A program made the translations under genes and the position numbers. This document shows positions 24,546 through 35,700 of a stretch of DNA of 64,000 bases, one piece after another (the first letter of the stretch is position 1; every line of letters begins with the position of its first letter). Where the stretch lies: NCBI RefSeq assembly GCF_949628265.1, contig NC_088787.1, positions 6,872,501 to 6,936,500 on the forward strand, read 5' to 3'. The stretch is from Cloeon dipterum. Taxonomy: Eukaryota; Arthropoda; Insecta; Ephemeroptera; Baetidae. The notes under the pieces are model-generated. The model ran no database searches. It was not told the origin of the DNA and worked only from the letters and a program-made list of their open reading frames with translations.

Positions 24546-26185
24546 ATGTCGTCGTTCAGCCTGTCGGCGGACAACCCGCTTTTCGCCCTGTACGCAGTGC
24601 ACGCCACCCTGCTCGTGTTCAAAATGTTCTTGGTCGTGGTGCTCACGGCCCGCCAGAGATTCGCCAAAAAGGTAAATTTATCGACACTGGGGGGCATGGA
24701 TGAGGACTATTTTTATGATAATTGCTCGCTAAATTACGAAAATTATCTCTAATTCAGGCAGATTTTGTGTAAGGAATTTTTTAAATATATTTTTTTGCAG
24801 TAAATTAAAATTTTCTGTTATATATTTTTTTTTTTAAAAATTGAGGAGACGCCCGCGGGCGGCTACTCAGCAGAAAAAAACTAGCCGCGTTGGCCGAAAC
24901 TAATCTTATCTGTATCGACTACAAGCGTTCCTCGCCGAACGGCTTAAAAGAGCGTGTTTATTTAGACTTGATAACGCCATTATTCGCTAATATGTTTAGT
25001 TATTTTTTAAGAAATAATTTTCTAAGAGATAATTTCAAAATTTAGGTGTTCGCCAACCCAGAGGACGCCAAGGGCAGCAGTGCCAAGGTCAAGCTTGACG
25101 ACCCCGACGTGGAGCGAGTCCGCAGGTTCGTGCAAATTGCTTCTTAAATTTTTAAAACGCCTCTGGACGTCTATATTTTGGATTTAAGACGTTTAATGAG
25201 TTAAATTAAATGAATACGCATTCTAAAATTCATTAAAATTATTCGAAGTGGAGGTCAGAAGCTAATAATTACAAAATCATGTTTATCAAATTAAGTGCAA
25301 ACAGTACCTGCATGAATTTCGTACAAGGGGAACAACAGTGCGCAAATTACATCATTTTTTTTTAAATTGCGGTTTTTTGCAACCCTTAGAACGATACAGT
25401 TTGGAGGGAGATAACGGAAATAAAAGGGCTATCAGAAAATAATAAAAAAGATCAACAAGGAAAGAATAAGATTTTTCTCTTATTTTCCTTTGTAAATTTT
25501 AAAAAGAAATCTCTGCGGGTGCTTAAAAAATACCTTTTCATATATGAGCAGCCAAACTTTAATTCCCATTATTTAAAATTATATTTGTGACATTTCCTGT
25601 AGTTGGAAAATTTTATCTCAGTGACATAAAATTACGGAAAATTATATTTTTTATGCATATTTAGTAATGAAGGACATTTTCACTGAGAAAAATCGTATAA
25701 ATAATGGTTCAGACCCTTTCATGAATTTAGAGCAATTTTTTGAAAGAAAATTAGAGCTAAATAAATTATCGTGTCTTTTTATCCCACTGGAATTACAAAA
25801 ATACAATATGATTTATTTATAGTTAAATTTAGCTCTCAAAAAATTTGGGTTCATAGAAAAAAATAAAAAAATGTACGTTAAAATAATAAAAATAACAAAA
25901 AAATTGTTTGAATTTAACCTAATTGGCGATTGAATCTACAGGGCGCACCTGAACGATCTGGAGAACATCCCTGCCTTCCTGTTCATCTCGTTCCTGTACG
26001 TGGCGACCAACCCGAACCTGGCGTTGGCCACCACCCTGTTCAGGGCGTTCACTGGCGCCAGGGTTCTGCACACGTTCGTGTACGCCGTCAAGCCGCTGCC
26101 GCAGCCTGCCAGGGGGCTCGCCTTCTTTGTCGGACTCGGCACCACCATCTACATGGCCGTCCAGGTCCTCATCCACTTTTGGTGA
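24546..26185 (+). CDS. Mgstl: Microsomal glutathione S-transferase 1-like (MAPEG family)
   Basis: Three exons, 24546-24671, 25046-25125 and 25942-26185, give 149 residues, close to the usual size of about 150. The family signature ERVRRAHLNDLENIPAFL spans the exon 2/3 junction. Hydrophobic segments near residues 12-35, 78-95, 100-118 and 125-147 fit the four-helix membrane fold. The family conjugates glutathione to lipophilic electrophiles and reduces lipid hydroperoxides in the ER and outer mitochondrial membrane as a trimer. The start is the first ATG in frame, 6 bases after a stop, with the MAPEG-typical N-terminus following. The second intron is about 820 bases; both have clear sites. Confidence 0.93.
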
Positions 26186-26266
26186 ACCAAATGAGCCTCT
26201 GCTCTGGAAAATCAATCCAAATTGTTTGTTATTGTTGTTCAAGTTTCATATGGGAATTTTTATTAA

Positions 26267-26272
26267 AATAAA
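26267..26272 (+). promoter_or_regulatory. Polyadenylation signal of the microsomal GST gene
   Basis: AATAAA about 80 bases after the stop codon, in an AT-rich context with further AATAAA copies just behind. Confidence 0.6.
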
Positions 26273-26849
26273 AATAAATAAATACAACACTTTTAAGAGT
26301 AGTATATCTTATTTTGTTACACATTCACATCTTGTTTCCTGTCTCAGATAATTAATTCTTGGGGTTTGCTCGCTCGCGGTTGCTTGTCTCATGGAGAACA
26401 GAAAATATGATTTTTTTCCTCTAGCTAGCTGACGCATGAGAATTTTCCTCAAGGTCGTCAGGCACTTGTTTGATCAGGTGACTGTTTTACTATTATTTGA
26501 CGCAAAAAGTTAAAGAAATATATTACTGGATATAAAAACTTGACTAATTCCAAGTAAGATATGGGCAAAGTCATTTGTCACTTCGTCGAAAAAAATCATA
26601 CCAAAAAACTTCCAAAAATTCGCCCGCAAATAAGATTAAACTCCTTCAAATTTATTAATTTTTCTTCAAAGATTTTTTCCTAAAAGCTCCATCGCTTTTA
26701 CAACCCACATCCCCAGCAAAACGAAAAGGAATGTGTTATTAATTGTAAAGAATTCTTACACACCAACTTGACAGAGCAAGGAAAGCAGAAAGTGACAGGT
26801 GAAGTAGCGACACTGGTGACAGCCACAGCCCACGACGACGGCACCGCAG
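26273..26849. other. Gap between convergent genes
   Basis: AT-rich, no coding sequence seen. It would hold the 3' UTR of the tentative minus-strand gene at 26850-28442. Confidence 0.45.
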
Positions 26850-28442
26850 TCACCGCACACCATGCCTCTTATTTCTCTTTACTTTTTTCTCTCTCTTCCT
26901 GAATGAATTACTTGAAAGAGCAGTGACGGGAAAACGCGAAAAGCACAGCCACGGCATTCTGTACGAACAAATAAGGACGGTATTATGTTGATATTCATCA
27001 AAAAGATGTCAAAGATTTGAATTTAAATCATTCTTTATTGGACTCCATTGGAGTGCATTTTAAAATTTATAAATGAATTCATGTCATTTGAGAAATCATA
27101 ATTTTTGGTGCAAAATATTATTAAATCGTATTACTTTTAGCAACACTCTCAATGTGTACTACGTTTTTGCACTGCGATAAAGAAAATAGATTTCAAACCA
27201 GCAAAATTTGATTAGATTTTTGAACTGTTGACGCTTAGTCCACAATAACTCAGCAGTGTTTTTTGGTTTTGTTTCAACAGCAAACTAACAATTTTTACTC
27301 ATCTTAAATGTGCAAATGCAGATCAATTTTTTTTATGAATTTATAATTCCTTCTAAGCTTCAAAAGAGATCTAGTTGCCATCAATTAGATTTAGCATATC
27401 TGTAGATTGATAACTCACCTCTTGCCGTCCACCTGGCTAAGGATGCCGAGACCTGGTGCACCCTGAACGGCACCCCTCTGCGTTTTGGTCCATGACCAAA
27501 CTGGAGCCACGTCGTCGTGCACCCTCTCGGCGAGTTGCGGCTGTCCAGAAGCTTGTTGCATCAGCTCGCGGCCGGTTGATGCATCTCTGGATAAATTCAT
27601 ATATTCCTAGAAATTAAATTTGTAAGATATCTAACTAGCCAAAAAATACATTTCAATATTATACTCGCGAAGATTGTTGAAAATATTGTTGCTTGATTGT
27701 TCCAGCTGAGTGTGTTTAAGGTTAATCTGTGATTCTAACTGGCACAATAATTGGCTTCATTCCAGTATTACAATTCAGCTTCATGTTCTCCGTCCAAGTT
27801 ACCTAATATTTGTACTGATTTAAACAAATTGCCAACTTCTGTTTGCAAATTTAAGTTTTTAATAAAACGTTTCGCTCATCCCAGATGTTTTCTTCCACTC
27901 AGCCTAAACCCCTTTAAAAGTTAATTTAAGGTTTAAAAAATAAATTACAGTCCCATAAATTTGTTAAGACGTAGTAAGATTTCCTACAAATCTCTAAAGG
28001 ATGGTTGAGCAATCATTACATTTTGCACGCAGTGTCATAGATCATTTGGCATTAATTAATTATTTTAAAATTAATTAGATTTGGGCTGGGATTGTTGACA
28101 GTATTTAATTATGAACTTTAAAGAGGCACAGCCATTTTTGTTTTCATGAAATTTGACAATTGACAAGTGATGATTCAAATGAGTTTAAGAGTTAATTTTA
28201 AGCAATGCTTTTCTGGCATTCCAGATATTAATTTTAACCATCAATAATCTAAATCAAAAGTGCTTGAAATATTTTAAACCAGCGTAATTCACAGAAGAAA
28301 TGATTTTGCTTACGAGGAAGTGTGTCCTGGTAACCAAAGAGAGCACCAAACACCTTTCCTTGCGATTCACTTGCAAAGAAAGGTAGAAATCTTTCGCCCT
28401 GATGCGGCTCCTGTTGCCTGCACACCTTTTTGCTTCCACCAT
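26850..28442 (-). CDS. Hypothetical three-exon protein, tentative
   Basis: Three minus-strand segments chain in phase: 28314-28442 (ATG at 28442), 27419-27606 and 26850-26958, giving 141 residues. Each junction has plausible sites (CTC|GTAAGC, TTTCTAG|GAA, AGAG|GTGAGT, GTACAG|AAT). The middle exon contains a Gly/Gln/Pro-rich stretch ending in APGLGILSQVDGK, which recalls the PPGLEYLSQID segment before the core of phospholipid scramblases; the scramblase core itself is absent, so this may be a remnant or chance. The C-terminal exon is basic. No other family hint. An adjoining Cys-rich frame near 26872-26770 was not used. Confidence 0.3.
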
Positions 28443-29726
28443 TCCACTCGTCCAATTATAATTTACGCTCTAGAACAAAAATTCCAATAATATTTCTTTG
28501 GTATTTCTGCTCCTCAACCTCTTCTCAAGGTTGGGAATAAGACAACTCGAATTTTTGCTCCACTTTCCAGTTGCATTTTCCGCTTGGCGCAAGTGAGAAT
28601 GGCGTCAGTAAATAATTCCTGTAAAAATAAGATACTGTCAAACTACATCAATCACCGCAAATAATTACTTGATTCTGGCTCCCGCGCACTTGACAAATAA
28701 TTACTAGCTTCACATTTTTGTTGAGACCAAAGCTGAGGGAGTGGCTGGAAAAAATCCAAAAACCGTAATTTCTTTTGAACGTCGCCTGGTAAAAGTTTTA
28801 ACTCACTAAATCTTATGTTCAAATTAGCAATATTTTGAATTGTGCAATAATCGCAGAGCTAAGGGATTTCAAAAGCAAAATAGCACTTCATAATTCAAAT
28901 CGTGCAGAGAGCAGCCACTTGCCGTGCATTTCCGCTCTTGGGCAGAACTAGTAGTGTAAAAAATGCTTTCTTCCAATCGCATTTTTAGCAAATAGAAAAA
29001 AATTCAAGAATACGCGAAGTTCACGCCACCTGTTACAGTACGATAGGCAGGAAAATAACATGCAAAATGCATAATAAATTGCTGGCATAATTATCTTTCC
29101 GTTCAGTATAAAATAATTGTTTGAATCTGCTCATAGCTCATTTCATTCGTTAGCACAAGTGAAAAATAAGCAATTCGATTCCATATGCTTACAATTGACC
29201 GACAAAAGGAATGGTTAACTGTATTAAATTGAAGACAAGAATCATAATCATCACACTGTCTCAGCTTGAATGCCCACAGGAAGTGCTGAGCAGACGTTTA
29301 AAATTTACTTGACTTATGTCAGCCATCAGTAACTGGGCTAAAATTTGGCTTAAATTAAGCTCGTTGAATTATCAAACTGAATAACAAAGGAAATATAATT
29401 GAAATTTTTAATTATAAACAAATTTCTTTAATATGATTTGAGACCAATTAGCAGAAATTCTACAATAAAGTAACAATTCAAATTTTAAACATTTCCAATG
29501 CAGAACACAAGTTTACACATACATTTACAGCAATAAGAATTAAATATATACAAAACAAATAATAGGAGGTTGCCACCAATGGACACAAGTCGGTGTATAT
29601 TCAAGTTTGGTTCAAATTAGTAAAATCAGGAAAAGACCAACATTTTAAGTGTTTTTAGACGGCAAGTTACCACAAATCCACCTCACAATTTTATCACTCT
29701 GATGCTCAAGACACCAGCATCCACAC
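28443..29726. other. Gap 3' of DNMT1
   Basis: AT-rich, no gene seen. 29400-29726 is the likely DNMT1 3' UTR on the minus strand. Confidence 0.45.
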
Positions 29727-32700
29727 TCACACTCTGAACATTCGTGCAATGGCTGCAGCAAGAAGGGGAGGCACAGCGTTGCCCACCTAAAACCATAAGA
29801 GGGTTCCCATATTTTTTAATTGACTGCCCAAATTCACAGTAAAAATGATCCTCAAATGCCTATAATGTCATGTTTGAAACACAAAAACGGAACATGCATT
29901 GGTTGCACAAATTATAATGCAAAATATTGATCAAAAAATCTGTTAAGAGCCAAAATTTACGCCATTCACACTATAAGTATTGACTTAGTAAAGAGAAATC
30001 TAAAATCTTTCTGTCAAACCTGCTCAGTGGTTCGCATTTAAACTAAATTTACACATGAAGAAGTAAGGGTGAATTAAATTACCTGGCGGTACCGGTTCTC
30101 CATCGAGCCACTGAGCTCGAAGTGGTCCGGGATGCTCTGCGAGCGCGCCAATTCTCTGACCGAGAAGCATCGGTTGAAATGGGCGTGCAACACCTTACCC
30201 TGAAAGAGAAACAAAAAATGTCAACCTCACTCAAGAACGAACACGGACAATGAGCGGCGTACCTGTTTCCCCATTGGCTCGGGGACGGTCACCGTCGTTT
30301 TGAATTGACCTGCGAGGCTGACCCTCCCGTAGAGGCCGGCCCAGTGGGCATGTCTGTCTGCGGTGTGCGGCAGGCACCACGGCACAATCGTTTTGCTGCC
30401 CTTCTCGGGTTTCACGCATACCACTTTTTTTTCCTCTCCTTTGGCCACTAAATTACACGGGCACACTCCGCGCCTTCCATTCTTAATCATGTAACATCTG
30501 CAAATGTTAAGCAAGATTACACCTGTCCTGCTAATTAAGAGTCCAATGAATTAAAAAATATTACTTTATTAAAATTTAAGAATAGAAATAGCCGAATGTT
30601 AAAAGCTTCAAATAAAAAGAGGATGTTTACTTAACCCAAACTCCAGATATTTGGTCCTGAAGCCGGTGCAAAAAGGTGCGTAACCCAGCAAGTGGCGACA
30701 GTGCGCCTCCCAGCCCATTGGGCTATTAAAGTATTTAGAGTACCTTACTTGTAAGCCCTTTGTAATTTTTCTAACATTCATGAAAATATCCCCGAAGAGC
30801 CAAGAACTATCCCGTTTGGCCTTGACAATGCGAGCCAACAGGCAAATTAATTTTAAATTAACCGTAGATAGCTCTGTTCTAATTTGCATTTGTAGATGCA
30901 ATGATAACAAACTGGTTTTTTCATTGGTCACAACCTCCAATACAGGGTTGCAAAAACAGTACAGTGGTAACAAGGTTATATTTTTCAATTTTAACCAGTT
31001 TCTTGCGGGTAATGTTTTCACCTCGGTTTTCAATAATTTTCTAATAATTAGTTAATGACCACGACTTGGAAAATTGTCAAGAGAAAATTGAGGCAGAAAA
31101 TAATAGCAATTTGAAAGAAAAATAATCTGCACAATCGAAGAATTTTGACCACAGGGGAAAAATGGAAAAAATTCATTTCTTGCACAAGAAATTGGTAAAA
31201 ATTTAGTGGTAAAATCAGCGGTGAAAAAACTGGGTGGTAAGCAAACCTCAAAGTGTAACCTTTGTCCTTTCCTTATTCCATTTGAATATTTATGATTGAA
31301 CTTTCAAATTATTGTCATTGAAACCATTTGAGGAAGTACTCACAAAGGAACAGTGGTAACGCCATCCTCGAGCTTCACCCTGGAGTTCGGCAGGTCCCTC
31401 CAGTCTCCTTCAGGTGGGATGAGCTGAACCCGTTTTTTGTCAAGGGTCGACAGGTTCCTGGTCGTATGGTCCTTTAAATCTTTGCTCCTTTTCCGCATCT
31501 AGAACAATGCAACCCAATTAGTAATCCCCACAAACACGCTAAGAAAAACAGGTCACACCATATGTTGGTAGGAAGAACATATGGGCAAATACTTGGGAGC
31601 CTCGTCCGTCTCACCACAAGGGATGTCAGGGAGGTCTGCAATGGCATCGTGAACGTTCACTGCCCTGAATGGCGCAGACTTGTATGTTTCCTCCCCAAGC
31701 CTGCCATATGTAGTACCATCGACAATCTGGAATTTTTAATGAAAGCAATCACCAGGGGTGTTCACAAGAGAAGTAAAGGGTTAGTTGATTTACTTGTCTT
31801 CCATTGATAGCCAAGGTGTAGGCGGGCAAATCCAAAGTGTGCTGCACCTTGGGCAGCAGAGGCAGCTGCTCTCCAATTTTGGCACCAATGATAACAGTCC
31901 TGAGGAGTGGGAACAAATCAGTCTGGAGCGCACCACAATGGAAATAGGCCTACCGAAGACGACACTGGGGAGCACCAAAGTTGCCTGCTTGGAGCACTGC
32001 GTAACGGAACTGGTAGCCCAGCTGCAGACAGCAGGCAAGGGCTGTCTTTAAATACAGCCCTTGGTTCGTCTGTGAGAAATTTTTAACATTCTCGAACAAA
32101 AAAAATCGAGGCTTGAACTGCTCGACAATGCTGAAGTAACTGGCCACCAAAGAGTTCTGGAATTATTACCCACACTGAATTAGACAAATATGTGGAGGTC
32201 TGCGTGAATTACAATAAAATGAAAATGATAGAGGATCCATTCAAACAGGGTTCACGAAAACCCGCATTTTTCCAGAAAAACCCAACGCGTTGCAAATAAC
32301 ATTAGCGTAATAACATAGCGTTTTTTCTGAATTTTATCGCATTTTCCCAAAACACATGCATTTACACTGAAAGTAAAAAATTCTCATGATGGGATGAACA
32401 AAGGTAAGAGTTTTAACAATTCAGCAAAAATGCCTCTGGTTTTAACAAAAGTCCAGACACTCTTCACAAATCGTAAATTTTCCACAATAGATGAATTTTT
32501 GGCGCAAAATGGGACCTTTTCAGGTTTAAATTTGGAAAAATGCGGAAAATCCCCAAACTGGTAGGTTTTCCAGCTGGTTTTAAGCGCAATATTGGCGAAC
32601 CCTAAATTCAAAATAGTTATCTGATCTTGAAACAAGATCTTTAGATATTATCATGCCTATATAAGATCTTTATTTTTAAATCAGATTTGTTTGATTTTTT

Positions 32701-35700
32701 TTTTGCGAAATTTCACTGAAAATGTAACATGCAATCATAGACTCACTTTGAACCGGGCTGCAATGCCCGTGTTGTACCGGTTCATCGAAGAAAAACCTTG
32801 GCAAGGCGGTCCCCCTATTAGCATGTCGACCTCGCCAACCTTTGGGTACCGCTGGCCAAGGCTATTAATCTCTTTTCCCTAATAAAAAATTGAAATAAGC
32901 ATCCAGAGTGATATTGAGGTACTTACCTCAATAATGTCTTCCAACCAAGCATTGATGTCTTGGTTGAATACAGTTGCCTCAGGAAAATTCTTCCTGAAGG
33001 CATCAGCAGCGTCGGTGTCGACTTCGCAAGCCCACCGGCTGTCAGTCAGGCCGCCAGAATGCAGACCAGCCGACAGGCCACCGCAGCCTGAAAACACGTC
33101 AAGGGTTTTCAGCCGCTTTGCCGGCTCCACGTGGTCAGGAGGGGCAGTGCTTAAGCCAGTCTGGAAAATTGAAATACATGTATGAGTACTGCCGCCGACA
33201 CTGCAGACTTACAATAGTATATTCAGAAATTTGTGCACCTTCAATAGCCTTATTATGAGAAATAAACATGCCTTTTCTTATTTTTATCAGGGTTGCATTT
33301 GCTTACCACTGACTTTACTTAATTTTTACCAATTACTTGCGCAAGAAATTAATTTTATCCATTTTCCAGGTGAAAATCTAAAATTTGTGGTCGGAGTAGT
33401 AAAAATTTCCTCCACTGTGCAGATTTTTTCTTTTAAAATTGCTATTTGCTGCCTCAATTTCAAACAAAAATTTTCTCTGACAATTTTTTCAAGTCGAGCA
33501 GGTCATGAGCTATTTATTGGAAAATTATTGAAAACCGAGGTGCAAACATTGCCTAACAGAAACTAGTTAAAATTGATAAAAAAAAACGCATTTTACCTTA
33601 TTGAACTATATTTAAAATATGGTTTTTTGCAACTCTGTAAATCAGCCTAAAAAATAAGATAGTGAATCTTGTACATACAAAATTTAAGATTTAATTATTA
33701 TTCCTGTCAGTAAAACTATTAATTGTTATACATCGAAAGCATTACTTAATGCCGAAACATTAGATGTGGGTTGTGTGGCAAGAGATTACCATGGATTATC
33801 CTTTGCCATTCTTAGTAAAATGAAAAAAACTTGGGACAAATTGGCATGTTTTACCTTTAGCTCCACAGCTCCTTGGCACTGCTTTGCTTGAAATGGCAAG
33901 TTGTTGCTCAGGGTGCACTTGTTGTAAGCAGAATTGAAGTAGAATCGCTTTTCACCTGCATTGAGCCAGTCCTCTTTCTTTTTCTTGATAAAACTTTCGT
34001 AAGCCACGTAAGCGACGCCAAGAATGTCATTAGCCGTGATTTCAAACACTGTTTTAAGGTTGACACAAATTAGTCACCAAGCTATACTTGACACAGATGT
34101 TTTGAGGCAAATAATGGAAAAAACAAATTTAACATTTATAAGAGAGGGAGAAATTGGTTCTAGAAATTTTATGTTATTTAAACAATTCTGTATTGTATTT
34201 AAGGATAATTGAATTTTTCGAAATTTTCTTAACACCTGGCATTGCTGCGGAAAACGTCCACTCAAATCTTAAAAATGAAACATAAGGTTGGGTGAGAGAA
34301 GTTATTTTCAGGTTTATAATTTGTTATTTGTCCCATAAAAAATTCATAAATGCCAATTTTATGACTTTACCCTACCGCGGTCAGTGTGGAAGAGGAGATG
34401 GTGCGACATCTTCTCAGTTTCCTTCAATTTTGTCTGAGCCGCCCTCCGAAACAGCCTTACTTTCAACGTCACTTTGGAAGGCTCGATTGAGGTTTGACGT
34501 TTCATATCAGTGGTCACAGCAACGATTTGACACACATCAAGAGGATGGTAATGCACCTCGGGCGCTCTGGTCTTTTCTTTCCTAAACGCTTCCGTGTATA
34601 CTGATGAGTCCAGTTTCTATAACCATAATTATTAGTGAACGAATTGCAACATTGCTCAAACATACTGTTGTCTTCTTTGGAGGAGTTTTAGGCTTCTCAT
34701 CCTCCAAGCTTGGAATTAACACAAACGAGTCAGTGCAGAATACATCACCAAGGTAGTGGAACCCCTGGGAAGTCAAAGAAAGAATTACTTATTTGCTAGC
34801 AAGTTCTCTCCAAATTTGTAACTATACTTTTACAGGCCCTTCAAGAGGCTGGACCAGGTTTTTCAGCTTTTCAGCTTCCATTTTGTCACAGCACACACAG
34901 CCTCTCTTCTCAGCCACGTCCTTCGGGGTAGGCAAGCTGATGAAGGCTCCACTATCAAGTTCGTGGCTAAATTTAAAAAAATGATTAGTATAAATTCTCT
35001 ATGAATAAAACTTCTGTAATTTTCTAGACTTTTGAAAACAATTTCACCCTATCTCGAGCCACCAAAGGAAAAATGAGCAGAGAACCTTTAAATCTCTTAT
35101 CATTTATACACACTTTATGTATGTTTAATAAAGCTTTTCATTCATAAATCCATCACACTCATTTTGTTCACATTTAGATTCATGGCAAATAACATAGCAC
35201 AAGGATTCAAATGGCAGCAAAAAAAAAAGGTTTTTGTCATGCAACAAGCAGTCACAACACTCACAACAGGACTTAGGAATATGTGTCTGGCTTACAAAAA
35301 TGGACAGTGCTTTAAGAGAAAATATCTTGGATTGAAGAAATCTGGGAAATCTGCATAGTGTGCCAGTGCGGACACACAAAAATCTGTACAAAAATAATCA
35401 GGGTTACATTTGCTTACCACGCAGTTTTTCACAACTGGTTTTTAACAGTTTTAAACACGCAATTTTTGCTAATTTCTTGCGCAAGAAATGCAAATGAATT
35501 ATTCCATTTTCCCATTGTAAATTTAAAATTTACGGTCAGATTGGTCAATATATCTCCTCCACTGCGATGATATGTTCTCTTAAGATGCCATTTTTTGTTG
35601 CCTCAATTTCTCTAAAACATGTATCCCTGACAATATAGCGAGTCGAGATCATGTGCTAATAATTAGAATTTTAGGAAAAATGGTGAAAACATTTTTTATA

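Noticed and set aside
30608-31033. 141-codon minus-strand open frame inside a DNMT1 intron
   Set aside because: Its first third lies in MITE copy 1, it shows no DNMT1 similarity, and the flanking DNMT1 exons splice in phase without it.
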